From Larkinella humicola (lineage in GTDB: Bacteria; Bacteroidota; Bacteroidia; Cytophagales; Spirosomataceae): a stretch of DNA of 64,000 nucleotides. Positions 27,023 to 36,383 of the stretch are shown here, piece after piece. The position numbers and the translations under genes are program-made. A model generated the notes under the pieces. The model was not told the DNA's origin. It worked only from the letters and a program-made list of their open reading frames with translations, and ran no database searches. The stretch covers positions 372,001 through 436,000 of the forward strand of contig NZ_VTWS01000005.1 in NCBI RefSeq assembly GCF_008727875.1. The letters run 5' to 3'. Numbering within the stretch: the first letter of the stretch is position 1; every line of letters begins with the position of its first letter.

Positions 27023-30000
27023 TTAGAAACTCAGATTTAAACCAAACGTAACCACCCGGTTGACGGGCTCGGAACCGGAATTATAGCCCGGTCGGCTGCC
27101 CACCCCGGCGATTTCTCCGCTCGTGTAGCCTTCCGGATTGTAGCCGTGGAAGCTCTTGCTCGTTACAAACACCAGGTTATTAGCCGAGGCATACACACGG
27201 CAGCTTCCCAACCGGAGTTTCTGAACCAGCACGCCCGGCAGCGTATACCCCAGATTGATGTTACGAACGGCCAGAAATGAACCGTCTTCGATGTACACAT
27301 CCGACGCGCCCTGGAAATTCAACTGGCTCAGCGCACTGGCGGGGGTTTTGCCGTCGCCCGGTTCCTGTTCCGACCACCACTGGTTTTCGACGAGCGACCG
27401 ACGCATGGCACCCAGCGTGTTGCCCTGATAGAACTGGTTTTCGAAGTTGTAAATCTTGGCGCCCAGCGATGCCTGCATGGCGAGGCTCAGGTCGAAGGCC
27501 TTCCAGGAAAACGTATTGACCATTCCCAGAAAAAGTTTCGGTTGAAAATTGCCCAGAATTACTTTGTCCTGCGAGTCGATTTTGCCGTCTTTGTTGATGT
27601 CTTCGTAGATCGGGTTACCCGGTTTTGAACCCACCAGAACCGGCGTACTTTTCACCTGTTCCGCATTTTGCAGCACGCCGATGGCTTTGTAGCCATAATA
27701 GGAGAACATCGGCTCACCCAGGCGCAGAATCCAGCTCATGCCGTAGGTGTCGGTTGTAATTCGCTCCTGAACTCCGCCCAGATCAACGACCTTGTTGCGG
27801 TTGCGGGCCAGGTTGAACGACGTCTGCCATTTCAGCCCGCCCGTTAGGTTTTTCGACTGGATTTCAAATTCAATCCCTTTGTTGCGGATGTCGCCAACGT
27901 TGGAAATCGAACTGGTGAAACCGGTAATGGCCGGGATCGAAACGTTGTAAAGCAGATCGGTGGTACGTTTGTCGTAATAATCGACGGTGATGTTCAGGCG
28001 GTTTTTCAGAATGCCCAGTTCCACCCCGAAATCGTAACCTCTCGTTTTTTCCCAGCTCAGGTTGTTGTTGCCGAACGAGCTTTGGACCTGACCCTTTGTC
28101 AGCACGCCATTGGGCGCGTAGAAAACGCTGCTGATGCGGCCCAGGTAATCGAAGTCTCCGATGTTAAAATTTCCCGTTGCGCCGTAGCTGGCCCGGAGTT
28201 TCAGTTCGTTGATGGCCGGACTATTTTTCAGAAACTCTTCCTGCGAAACGCGCCAGGCTACCGAAGCTGACGGAAAATAACCCCATTTGTTGGCCGGTCC
28301 AAACCGCGAACTACCATCGGCCCGCACCGAAGCCGAGAGCAGGTATTTTTCTTTGTAGCCGTAATTGACCCGGCTGAAATACGAAATCAGGCCCCATTCC
28401 GACTTGGTTGTGGCCGTTGAAGCCGGGTCGATGATGGCGTTGTTCAGCGTATGAATGATGTCGTTGTTGTAGGAACCCGCCACGGCGGCCATGTAGGCGT
28501 TCCGCGAGGTGTTGCGTTGGTACGACGCGCCCAGCAAGCCGCTGAAATCATGCACCCCACCGAAGGTTTTGTTGTAACTCAGTACGTTTTCGTTGATCAG
28601 GTTGATGCTGCGCGAATCGCTGGCCGAACCGTTGGTGATGCCGTTGTTGGTGGCATAACTCGCCTGAAACCGTTCGTTGGTGTTGTACGAAATGTTGGTT
28701 CCCACGGAGGATTTAAACCGCAATCCTTCCATCAGATCAAGTGCCACAAACAGCTCGCCGACGTTGTTCAGGGAATAGGCGTTGATGAACGTTCCGTCGA
28801 GAATGGCCATCGGATTAGCCTGCGAAGTCACATTCTGACCCCAGTAATCGCGGGCTTTCGGGTAGGTGCCGTCCGGCCGCTGCTCCGCTACGAAGTTGGG
28901 ATACTTCACCAGACTTACCATGTCCGTTGGCGCAATCCGGCGGGTTGCGTAGGTCGGGTTCAACAGGAAGCCCAGGCTCACTACCGGACTGACTTTCACG
29001 TCCAGGTTGGCCCGGACACCGTATTGGTTGTAGTCGGTATTTTTGACCGTTCCCTGTTCGGTCAGCACCACGCCCGATACGTAATATTTCACGTTATCAT
29101 TCCCGCCCCCGATCGACAGATTATAGCTCTGAATGGGCGCAACCTGGGTCACTTCGTTTTGCCAGATGGTGCTGGCACTCCGGCGCACAGTGTCGCTCAC
29201 CTGATACTGGGCTGGCCGGCGGGCATCGCCCCAAACCGGAATGGATGCATCCCCGCCAATCCAGCTATATTCCCGGTTCTGGTATTTCACGGCGTAGTTG
29301 TAATAGTCTTCCGTCGACAGCCAGTCGTTGTGCAGCCGGGCTTTTGAAAAACCGTAGTAGGCATTAAAGTTGAACCGGGGTTTCCCGGTTTTGCCCCGCT
29401 TGGTGGTCACGATAATGACCCCGCCAGCCGCCCGTGAGCCGTAAATAGCCGACGACGACGCATCTTTCAGGACTTCAATCGACTCCACATCGTTCATATT
29501 GATCTGCCCCAGGCTCCCGCCGGGAAAACCGTCGATCACCACCAGCGGCTCGTTTCCGGCATCGATCGAGCCCGCGCCCCGAATCCGGATCAGCGGGGCC
29601 GAACCCGGCGAACTGCGGGTCTGCGACACGTTGACGCCCGCCAGCCGACCCACCAGCGCCGTCTCGGCGCGACCCGCCGGAATTTCGTTCAGAATCTTGT
29701 TTTCAATTTTCGAGACGGCCGCCGTCACCGAGCTTTTCTTCACGGTTCCGTAGCCCACTACCACCACTTCTTCGAGGGCTTTGGCATCGTCATTCAGCGC
29801 AACATTGATCACCCCGGCACCGCTGAACGGAACTTCTTTGGTGACCGTTCCCACCGACGAAAACACCAGCGTTCCGGCCGTTTCGGGCACTTTCAGAAAG
29901 TAGTTGCCCGTAGCATCCGTCGAGGTTCCCAGCGAGCTGCCTTTCAGAATAACCGTAACACCGGGCAGGGTTTCGCCTTTTTCGGAGGTCACTTTTCCCG

Positions 30001-30130
30001 AAATCTGCCACTCCAGCAGCCGGTTGTTTCGAACGGGGGGCGATGCCGCCCCCCAACTCAGGGCGCTGCAGCAACCCAGCAGAACCAGGACGCAGAGCAG
30101 GCGCTGACACGTGTGCATAACTGTTTTCAT
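27023..30130 (-). CDS. SusC/RagA-family TonB-linked outer-membrane transporter
   Basis: A 1035-residue receptor with a signal peptide, carboxypeptidase-like domain (WQISGKVTSEKGETLPGVTV), the SusC landmark ALEEVVVVGYGTVKKSSVT, a plug domain (RIRGAGSIDAGNEPLVVIDGF, SSAIYGSRAAGGVIIVTTK) and a barrel to the C-terminal Phe (VVTFGLNLSF). It actively imports the ligand captured by the SusD partner. The gene is preceded at 30239-30258 by a perfect hairpin, about 110 nt before its start, and further upstream by the hydrolase gene. The pair anchors the predicted carbohydrate utilisation locus. Confidence 0.96.
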   Translation of the reverse strand: MKTVMHTCQRLLCVLVLLGCCSALSWGAASPPVRNNRLLEWQISGKVTSEKGETLPGVTVILKGSSLGTSTDATGNYFLKVPETAGTLVFSSVGTVTKEVPFSGAGVINVALNDDAKALEEVVVVGYGTVKKSSVTAAVSKIENKILNEIPAGRAETALVGRLAGVNVSQTRSSPGSAPLIRIRGAGSIDAGNEPLVVIDGFPGGSLGQINMNDVESIEVLKDASSSAIYGSRAAGGVIIVTTKRGKTGKPRFNFNAYYGFSKARLHNDWLSTEDYYNYAVKYQNREYSWIGGDASIPVWGDARRPAQYQVSDTVRRSASTIWQNEVTQVAPIQSYNLSIGGGNDNVKYYVSGVVLTEQGTVKNTDYNQYGVRANLDVKVSPVVSLGFLLNPTYATRRIAPTDMVSLVKYPNFVAEQRPDGTYPKARDYWGQNVTSQANPMAILDGTFINAYSLNNVGELFVALDLMEGLRFKSSVGTNISYNTNERFQASYATNNGITNGSASDSRSINLINENVLSYNKTFGGVHDFSGLLGASYQRNTSRNAYMAAVAGSYNNDIIHTLNNAIIDPASTATTKSEWGLISYFSRVNYGYKEKYLLSASVRADGSSRFGPANKWGYFPSASVAWRVSQEEFLKNSPAINELKLRASYGATGNFNIGDFDYLGRISSVFYAPNGVLTKGQVQSSFGNNNLSWEKTRGYDFGVELGILKNRLNITVDYYDKRTTDLLYNVSIPAITGFTSSISNVGDIRNKGIEFEIQSKNLTGGLKWQTSFNLARNRNKVVDLGGVQERITTDTYGMSWILRLGEPMFSYYGYKAIGVLQNAEQVKSTPVLVGSKPGNPIYEDINKDGKIDSQDKVILGNFQPKLFLGMVNTFSWKAFDLSLAMQASLGAKIYNFENQFYQGNTLGAMRRSLVENQWWSEQEPGDGKTPASALSQLNFQGASDVYIEDGSFLAVRNINLGYTLPGVLVQKLRLGSCRVYASANNLVFVTSKSFHGYNPEGYTSGEIAGVGSRPGYNSGSEPVNRVVTFGLNLSF

Positions 30131-30238
30131 AGAGGCTAATTTGATTGTTTATGTTCGAACCGATTAATACACTGGGATGGATAGCTTTTGCCAGACAGGA
30201 GGGCAGTGCGAACTAATTTCGAAAAAGCGCGGCCAGGA

Positions 30239-30258
30239 ATACGGGCATTCGCCCGTAT
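30239..30258. repeat. Perfect hairpin between hydrolase and susC genes
   Basis: ATACGGGC, loop ATTC, GCCCGTAT (8-bp perfect stem). No T-run follows in either direction. In the minus-strand transcript it would lie after the hydrolase stop and before susC, so it may stabilise or attenuate the message. Confidence 0.5.
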
Positions 30259-30289
30259 CGAACGGCTAAAACTGCTCTTGTGAGCCAGA

Positions 30290-32041
30290 TTAAAAGGAAT
30301 TGAGCGCGGTTTTGGCCGGTTGCAGCAGGGTTGCCGCCGGGGTTTTGTCCAAGGCCGAAATTTCAAAACGGTTCAGGACTTTTTCCAACTGTTGCGCTTT
30401 GTCGGTCTGGCCTTTCGCCCGGAATTCACCTTTCAGAATGCGGATTTTTTCGTAATCCTGAATGCCTTCGATGAGTCGCTCGAACCGGATCGACGTGCGC
30501 GGTCCGGGATATACGATGTAGGTATCGCCAGCCGGCCACGTCCGAAACCGGGAATCCTGGAGGGGATTTTTCACCCAGCAATTGTAGGCCCAGCGTAAAT
30601 AGCCGTCGTACCCTTTATGGGCCGCATGCCAGCTAATCCAGGTGGCCTCGGCCGGGGGCGAAAACGTGAAGGTGTTCGGATACCGCTCCGTACAACAGGT
30701 ATAATAGGTGGTATTAAAACCGGCCTGCCGTCGGCGCTGCAGGGTTGGTGCATCGATAACCTGATTGGTGGCGACGCAGTAATCGATCAGATTCTGTTCC
30801 AGCTCGGGATGGTAGAGTCCCGCCAGCGACACCCGGAAGTTCTGGTCTACGCTTTTGATCAGTGCCAGGGCCTGCTGCATGGATTCCATCGGACGTTCGT
30901 CCATGGCAATGGTGGTTTTTTCGAACCAGCCTTTTTGCTTCAGGTGTCTGGCAAAATCGGTCAGCATGGGGCGCCAGTGGGCGTCGTATTCGGGCGTACC
31001 GGTTTTGGCAATGAGAAAGGTATCTTTTCGGGCGGCTTCGTCGTAATAACTGAATTTCAGGTTCCACGGGATCATGCTGTAACAATTGATAAATCGGTCG
31101 ATGCCCAGTTCCATCATGTACGTCACCCATTGATCGAAAACCGTGTAATCGAACGCCCAGGTTCCGTCCTTTTTCTTCGTCCACTGCACCATTGAGCCGT
31201 AGACATCTTCCGTCTGGCTGCGCCAGGGATCGTTGATAATCGTGGTCGTAATCGACTTCTGCCCGGCGTCGGCCAGCATTTTCATGTAAGGCCGCATGAC
31301 CGTCCAATGCTCTTTCGACCAGACTTTCACCCCGTGAGCGCGGGCCACTGAATACGGATTCTGCCACAGATCCAGGTGAAATTTCCAGTCTTTCGGCGGA
31401 GGCAGGGTCCGGTTTTGCACGGTAACCCGGTAGGACAAATCGATCGGTTTCGCTGCGGAACCACCCACTGTTACAGTGCCGGAATACTGCCCGGCGGGGG
31501 TGGTTGGCGGAACTGAAACGCTGAGCCACACCGGCTGCGTGGTTTGGCGCGGAATATCCAGCACGCTGGTGAGGTCGATGGGGTCGGCCACCAGCGACGA
31601 ATCGTATTTGCCGGGCGGGCGTTCATCGCAGCCTCCGCCTTCGGCGGGCAACCTGTCGGTCATCACATACCGGACAAAACCGGCGGTGACACGGTCTTTC
31701 GGAATCGTGTTTCCTTTTGTGTCTTTCAGCTCCGACCAGCTCAGCCGGGTTTGCGGCAACGCTGACTGGCTCCAGATCACGATTTGCGTATGGATTTTTT
31801 CACCTTTCCAGGCCTGCGGATTCCAGCCTTCCCGAACGGTTTGGGGAGCGGGAGCGGCCCGTTTGGGAAAACGGACATCGGCGCTGGCAAACCGAACGTA
31901 AAAACCGGGCTGGACCAACGCCCAACTGGCTTGATCGGCGGGTTGGGGATCGGGCAATTCCGCGTAAGTGTCGCGGCTGGCTGACTGCGCCAGGCACCCG
32001 AACGCAGACAGCAACAGAAGAAAGGCAAGGTGTTTTTTCAT
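30290..32041 (-). CDS. Glycoside hydrolase-like protein with DUF4091 (GH123-type)
   Basis: A 583-residue exported protein (MKKHLAFLLLLSAFGCLAQ signal). The N-terminal beta-sandwich (about 25-210) precedes a TIM-barrel, and the C-terminus carries DUF4091, seen as FERLIEGIQDYEKIRILKG. This architecture occurs in GH123-type beta-N-acetylgalactosaminidases, whose catalysis is substrate-assisted using adjacent acidic residues; DERPMESMQQAL and LFDACRD-like acidic sites cannot be assigned confidently by eye. Its position next to SusC/SusD and near NagB supports an amino-sugar glycosidase. An in-frame ATG two codons earlier (32047) is equally possible as start. Confidence 0.78.
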   Translation of the reverse strand: MKKHLAFLLLLSAFGCLAQSASRDTYAELPDPQPADQASWALVQPGFYVRFASADVRFPKRAAPAPQTVREGWNPQAWKGEKIHTQIVIWSQSALPQTRLSWSELKDTKGNTIPKDRVTAGFVRYVMTDRLPAEGGGCDERPPGKYDSSLVADPIDLTSVLDIPRQTTQPVWLSVSVPPTTPAGQYSGTVTVGGSAAKPIDLSYRVTVQNRTLPPPKDWKFHLDLWQNPYSVARAHGVKVWSKEHWTVMRPYMKMLADAGQKSITTTIINDPWRSQTEDVYGSMVQWTKKKDGTWAFDYTVFDQWVTYMMELGIDRFINCYSMIPWNLKFSYYDEAARKDTFLIAKTGTPEYDAHWRPMLTDFARHLKQKGWFEKTTIAMDERPMESMQQALALIKSVDQNFRVSLAGLYHPELEQNLIDYCVATNQVIDAPTLQRRRQAGFNTTYYTCCTERYPNTFTFSPPAEATWISWHAAHKGYDGYLRWAYNCWVKNPLQDSRFRTWPAGDTYIVYPGPRTSIRFERLIEGIQDYEKIRILKGEFRAKGQTDKAQQLEKVLNRFEISALDKTPAATLLQPAKTALNSF

Positions 32042-32294
32042 AGTCATCACTTTCCTGTCCGCAATCCGAAAGGAAGATGCGAAACGGGATAACAAGCGTG
32101 TTGCAAAGACAAATCAATATCCGGCTCCGCTAATTACGGTTTCTGTAAAACCGGCTGACGGAGTGGAGACTTTTCCAGTGGGCGATCGGATTACCGGATC
32201 GGACATTCGCTGATTTACGGCGATCAGCGTTCAGTAACTTTCTTAACCAAAATAAAGCGATAAAATTATACAATGCAAGCATTTTTTAAAAAAT

Positions 32295-32327
32295 GTTTAC
32301 GTACACACTGCGTATGTGTACGTAAAC
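32295..32327. promoter_or_regulatory. 13-bp perfect inverted repeat, probable LacI operator
   Basis: Arms GTTTACGTACACA (32295-32307) and TGTGTACGTAAAC (32315-32327) are perfectly complementary around the 7-nt centre CTGCGTA. It lies in the 406-nt gap between the divergent hydrolase and lacI genes, about 100 nt upstream of the lacI promoter. Two-fold symmetry fits a dimeric regulator such as the adjacent LacI-type protein. The rest of the gap shows only the promoter below. Confidence 0.6.
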
Positions 32328-32400
32328 ACGCGAATATTTGGCAGATTTACTATTTTGCATAAAAAATGAAAAACCGTCAACGCTCCTTCCCTGATAATAA

Positions 32401-32433
32401 TTGACAGGTGACGGGTTTAGGATTGTATCTTTG
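32401..32433 (+). promoter_or_regulatory. Promoter of the first lacI-type gene
   Basis: TTGACA at 32401-32406 (-33) and TATCTTTG at 32426-32433 (TAnnTTTG, -7) are 22 nt apart from TTG to TA. The -7 box ends 20 nt before the ATG at 32454, and GAGGAG-like purines lie between them. Confidence 0.7.
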
Positions 32434-32453
32434 TGGCATCAGAGGAGAATACC

Positions 32454-33521
32454 ATGACGAAAATTATACGGATCAAAGACATCGCAGAGATGGCGAACGT
32501 CTCGATGGGCACGGTCGACCGCGTGATTCACAACCGGGGGAAAGTGTCGGAAGATGCGCTCAAAAAAGTGCTGGAAGTACTGGAGCAGATCAATTACAAA
32601 CCGAACCTGATTGCCCGAACGCTAAGCTCCTCCAAAACCCAACGCCTGGCCGTGCTGCTGCCCGATGCCGATCTGGACCCGTTCTGGCGGAGTTCGATCC
32701 TCGGCATCCGGCAGGCGTATTCGGAGCATAACCAGTTTGGAGTCGCCGTCTCGGAGTATCTGTTCGATCCATATTCGGGAGATTCGTTCCGCGAGCAGGC
32801 CCGGAAAGCCCTGGAATGGCAGCCGGACGGCATTTTGCTGGCTCCGACGCTTCGGCAGGAAGCCCTTGCCTTTGCAGAAGCCTGTCAGACCAACCAGATT
32901 CCGCTCGTGTGCTTCAATACGCACATCAATGAACTGGCGATGCTGTCGTTTATTGGACAGGACCTGCACCAGAGCGGTCGCGTGGCGGCTGAACTGATGG
33001 CGATGATGGCGTCGCCCGGTACCATTCTGGTGACACACATCGGCGAACAGGTGCAAAATTCGGTGCACATCGGTGCGAAAGAAACCGGTTTTCGGGAATT
33101 TATGGCGCAAAAAGGGCGAAATCATTTCGAAGTCATAACCGTTCAGCTTGCCAGCCCGACAAGTCCGGATTTTGAAAACTCTCTGGCGCAAACGCTGGAA
33201 ACGCACCCGCACACCAAAGGGATTTACGTCACAACGTCCAAAGCCTACGAGATTGCCCGAACGCTGGAGAAATTGGGCAAGACGCACGTTTGCCTGATTG
33301 GCTATGACCTGATCGACGACAACCTGACCTATTTGCGGAGTGGCACGATCAACAGTCTGATTCACCAGAACTCAGATCGGCAGGGCTTTCTCGGCATTTC
33401 GTATTTGACGGATTACCTGGTTTTTCAAAAACCCATTCCCGCCCTGCGCTATTTACCACTCAGTATTGTTACCCGCGAAAACCTTGATTCTTACCTGAGT
33501 AACATCGATTTCAGTCAATAA
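32454..33521 (+). CDS. LacI-family transcriptional regulator
   Basis: A 355-residue regulator. The N-terminal helix-turn-helix and hinge helix (IRIKDIAEMANVSMGTVDRVIHN, then LEQINYKPNLIARTLSS) are classic LacI. The remainder is a periplasmic-binding-protein-like effector domain (FGVAVSEYLFDPYS, IGQDLHQSGRVAAELMA, KTHVCLIGYDLIDDN). It sits divergently from the GH123-like and SusC/SusD run, the usual position for the locus regulator, with a palindrome and a clear promoter in between. The effector is presumably a sugar from that locus. The start at 32454 was preferred over 32433, which lies inside the promoter. Confidence 0.93.
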   Translation: MTKIIRIKDIAEMANVSMGTVDRVIHNRGKVSEDALKKVLEVLEQINYKPNLIARTLSSSKTQRLAVLLPDADLDPFWRSSILGIRQAYSEHNQFGVAVSEYLFDPYSGDSFREQARKALEWQPDGILLAPTLRQEALAFAEACQTNQIPLVCFNTHINELAMLSFIGQDLHQSGRVAAELMAMMASPGTILVTHIGEQVQNSVHIGAKETGFREFMAQKGRNHFEVITVQLASPTSPDFENSLAQTLETHPHTKGIYVTTSKAYEIARTLEKLGKTHVCLIGYDLIDDNLTYLRSGTINSLIHQNSDRQGFLGISYLTDYLVFQKPIPALRYLPLSIVTRENLDSYLSNIDFSQ

Positions 33522-33553
33522 AAAAGCAAAGCCTGATCCCACCAGCTTTGCTT
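33520..33553 (-). terminator. Terminator of the nagB transcript
   Basis: On the minus strand AAGCAAAGC pairs with GCTTTGCTT (33545-33553 with 33524-33532), followed by a T-run. It ends the nagB operon and may also stop the convergent lacI gene, whose stop codon overlaps it. Confidence 0.7.
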
Positions 33554-33580
33554 CTGATACGCTATTCCAGGCTTTTTTTC

Positions 33581-35512
33581 TTAAAAATACCAGCGCACGA
33601 AGGCTTCCATCGCTTCGTACTCGGCGAGTCCAAGCTGGTTATACAGCCGGGCCGTGGTGCGGTTCCGGTCCTCGGCACGCTGCCAGAATTCGCGGGAATC
33701 GCTGCCCTGAAAAACAACCCCATCTTTCTGCGACTGGTGTTTGAAAATCCCCAGCCGCTTCCGCATCACCTGATCGGGCGACATCGGAACGGCCATTTCG
33801 ATCAGGTCAATATCCCACTCGTCCCACGCACCTTTATACAGCCACAGCCAGCACTGTTGCATGAAAGGTTCGTTGTTTAAGCGGTTAACGGCTTCAAAAA
33901 CCGCATCCAGACACACTTTGTGCGTCCCGTGCGGATCGGCCAGATCACCGGCGGCAAAGATCTGGTGCGGCTTCACGGTTTCAATCAGTTCAGCCACGAT
34001 CCGGTAGTCGGTTTCGCTCAGCGGTTTTTTCTGAACAAGACCGGTTTCGTAAAAGGGCAAATCCAGAAAGTGAATTTGTTCGGCCGGAATGCCCACAAAC
34101 CGGCAGGTGGCCTTGGCTTCTCCCCGGCGAATCAGCCCTTTGACGCGCCGAACGAATTCAGAGTCCTTTTCGGATGTTTTTTTGTTTTGTAAGAAATGGC
34201 GTGAATACGTAAAAATGGCGGTTGCTTCCTCAGATTCGATGCCGAACTGCCGGTTGAAATCGGCTACAAATTCCATAAACCGGTAGGCTTCGTCATCGGC
34301 GACGGCAATATTCCCGGACGTCTGGTAGGCCACGTGGACCTCATGCCCCTGATCGACCAGTCGCTGAAACGTGCCGCCCATTGAGATAATATCGTCGTCG
34401 GGGTGCGGACTAAAAATCAGAACCCGTTTGCGGGCGGGGTTGGCGCGTTCGGGGCGGTTGCGGTCATCAGCATTGGGTTTGCCACCCGGCCAGCCGGTGA
34501 TCGTCTGTTGCAAGCCATTGAAAACCGTAATGTTAATGTCATAAGCCTGCCCGTAAAGTGCCAGCAAGTCGCTCAAACCGTGTTGATTATAATCCTGATT
34601 GGTCAGTTTCAAAACCGGTTTTCCAAGTGACAACGCCAGGTGTGTCACCGCTTTTTTGATCATCTGCGGAGACCACTCGACCGCATCGACCAGCCAGGGC
34701 GTCTTCTGGCGGGTCAGGCTGGCGGCACAGGACACATCCAGCACAAACGCCACATTGGTGTGACCCTGCAAATACGAAGCCGGAACACTTTCCGTGACCG
34801 GCCCTTCCACGGCCTGCTGCACGATAGCGGCTTTGTGTTCGCCCCAGGCCAGCAACACCACCCGTTTGGCCTGCATGATGGCCCGGATTCCCAGCGTAAT
34901 GGCTTTGCGGGGCACATTGGCCAAACCCCCAAATTCGGTAGCGGCATCGGCGCGGGTGGTCTGATCCAGCGTCATCAGGCGGGTGTGGGAGTTGACGTGC
35001 GAACCCGGCTCGTTGAACCCGATGTGGCCATTCCGCCCGATGCCCAGCAACTGAAAATCCAGACCGCCCAACTCACGGATGTGCTGCTCGTACTGCAGAC
35101 AGAATTGGTACACCTCCTGAATCGGCAGGGTGCCGTCGGGAATGTGGCAATGGGCCGGATCAATATCAATCTGATCGAACAATTGTTCCCGCATAAACCG
35201 GTGGTAGCTTTGCAGGGCATCCGGCCCGAGTGAATAGTATTCGTCCAGATTAAAGGTGATGACGTTTCGAAAACTAAGCCCTTCCTGGCGGTGCATCCGG
35301 ATCAGTTCGGCGTATACTTTTTTGGGGGTCGAACCCGTTGCCAGACCCAACACAGCCGACGCACCTTCGCTTTGTTTTTGCCGGATGAGGGCCGCGATTT
35401 CTTCCGCAACCGCCCGCGAAGCTTCGTCTGCCGAGGCATAAAGGGCCGTCGGAACCTTCTCGAACGACCGCACTTCCGGCCGGATCGTTCGTTGACTACG
35501 TTCAGAGATCAT
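33581..35512 (-). CDS. nagB: Glucosamine-6-phosphate deaminase fused to a PIG-L deacetylase-like domain
   Basis: A 643-residue two-domain protein. Residues about 1-260 are NagB: LGLATGSTPKKVYAEL for phosphate binding and ITFNLDEYYSLG with the catalytic Asp. It converts glucosamine-6-phosphate to fructose-6-phosphate and ammonia. The C-terminal half (from about 365) is a PIG-L/LmbE domain with the metal motif HPDDD near residue 370 and later DPHGTHKVC; such domains remove N-acetyl groups from GlcNAc derivatives. This fused form is common in Bacteroidetes. It is the last gene of a three-gene operon with a sugar kinase and a nucleotidyltransferase, consistent with amino-sugar catabolism. Confidence 0.9.
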   Translation of the reverse strand: MISERSQRTIRPEVRSFEKVPTALYASADEASRAVAEEIAALIRQKQSEGASAVLGLATGSTPKKVYAELIRMHRQEGLSFRNVITFNLDEYYSLGPDALQSYHRFMREQLFDQIDIDPAHCHIPDGTLPIQEVYQFCLQYEQHIRELGGLDFQLLGIGRNGHIGFNEPGSHVNSHTRLMTLDQTTRADAATEFGGLANVPRKAITLGIRAIMQAKRVVLLAWGEHKAAIVQQAVEGPVTESVPASYLQGHTNVAFVLDVSCAASLTRQKTPWLVDAVEWSPQMIKKAVTHLALSLGKPVLKLTNQDYNQHGLSDLLALYGQAYDINITVFNGLQQTITGWPGGKPNADDRNRPERANPARKRVLIFSPHPDDDIISMGGTFQRLVDQGHEVHVAYQTSGNIAVADDEAYRFMEFVADFNRQFGIESEEATAIFTYSRHFLQNKKTSEKDSEFVRRVKGLIRRGEAKATCRFVGIPAEQIHFLDLPFYETGLVQKKPLSETDYRIVAELIETVKPHQIFAAGDLADPHGTHKVCLDAVFEAVNRLNNEPFMQQCWLWLYKGAWDEWDIDLIEMAVPMSPDQVMRKRLGIFKHQSQKDGVVFQGSDSREFWQRAEDRNRTTARLYNQLGLAEYEAMEAFVRWYF

Positions 35513-35525
35513 AAATTGGGGATGC

Positions 35526-36383
35526 TTAAACCGGGAAACTGCTGGCTAAATACGCCTGTACAATCGCAATGTCGTGTTTACTGGTCAGATCAGGGACTAC
35601 TTCCGCCAACGGTACGGTTCCGACGCTTTTCGGTTGATCGTGGGCCATCAGGCTGACGGTCGTTGGCAATTCTTTTTCGTTCCGAAGGGGATTGAAAGGG
35701 GTTTTTTCCAGATAGGGCAAAACGGATTCGGCATCAAAAACAAACGCGTTCATGCTGACGCCCAACCGGCCCTGCGTCTGCCGAATTGCCGCTACTTCTT
35801 CCTCCGTCGGTTTTTCAATGATTTCGAGAAGATAACCGGCCGGGTCGGTTTTCATCAGCGCAAAAGATTTGATTCGCTCCTCCGGAAAACCCAGCGCGTC
35901 GCGGTCGTAACTGATCAGCGCGTTCGGCGTCGCGCATTCCCACAGCTGGGTTAACGCCCTGACAGAGTAGAGGTTATCGCTATTGCAGACGATTAAACGT
36001 CCCTCCTGCCAATCCGGATGCTGCTGGAGTGCCTGCCAAACCGCATCGGCTGTCCCCGCCGGTCGCGTCCGGTCCGACGCGATGTATTGGCGGGAAAATC
36101 GCACCGCCAGCGTCCCCAGGTCGCCCTGCAATTGCCGGGATTCATAGTACGGCTGCGTCACCGCATCGTCGGGGTGCAACAGCAGCAACACTTCGTCCAT
36201 CCCGGCTTCCTGCGCATTCATGATCTGGTAATCCAGCAGGGATTTTCCGGACCGACCCACGCCAATCATGCCTTTTGTCAAGGTATTGGCCTGTTCAATC
36301 AACTGGTCGTCGAGTACCACGTTAGTGGCTTTTTTCATGCGGGACGACATGCCGCCCGCCAGAATTAACAATCTCTTTTTCAT
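35526..36383 (-). CDS. Sugar-phosphate nucleotidyltransferase-like protein
   Basis: A 285-residue protein with the NTP-transferase signature LLILAGGMSSRM (residues 4-15), then IGVGRSGKSLLDYQI and the metal-site region IVCNSDNLYSV. Members join a sugar-1-phosphate to a nucleotide. The gene overlaps the GHMP-kinase stop by 4 nt (ATGA arrangement) and lies 13 nt upstream of nagB, so kinase, transferase and deaminase are made together. A kinase making sugar-1-phosphate and a transferase activating it would form a salvage route to a nucleotide sugar. The specific sugar cannot be told. Confidence 0.8.
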   Translation of the reverse strand: MKKRLLILAGGMSSRMKKATNVVLDDQLIEQANTLTKGMIGVGRSGKSLLDYQIMNAQEAGMDEVLLLLHPDDAVTQPYYESRQLQGDLGTLAVRFSRQYIASDRTRPAGTADAVWQALQQHPDWQEGRLIVCNSDNLYSVRALTQLWECATPNALISYDRDALGFPEERIKSFALMKTDPAGYLLEIIEKPTEEEVAAIRQTQGRLGVSMNAFVFDAESVLPYLEKTPFNPLRNEKELPTTVSLMAHDQPKSVGTVPLAEVVPDLTSKHDIAIVQAYLASSFPV

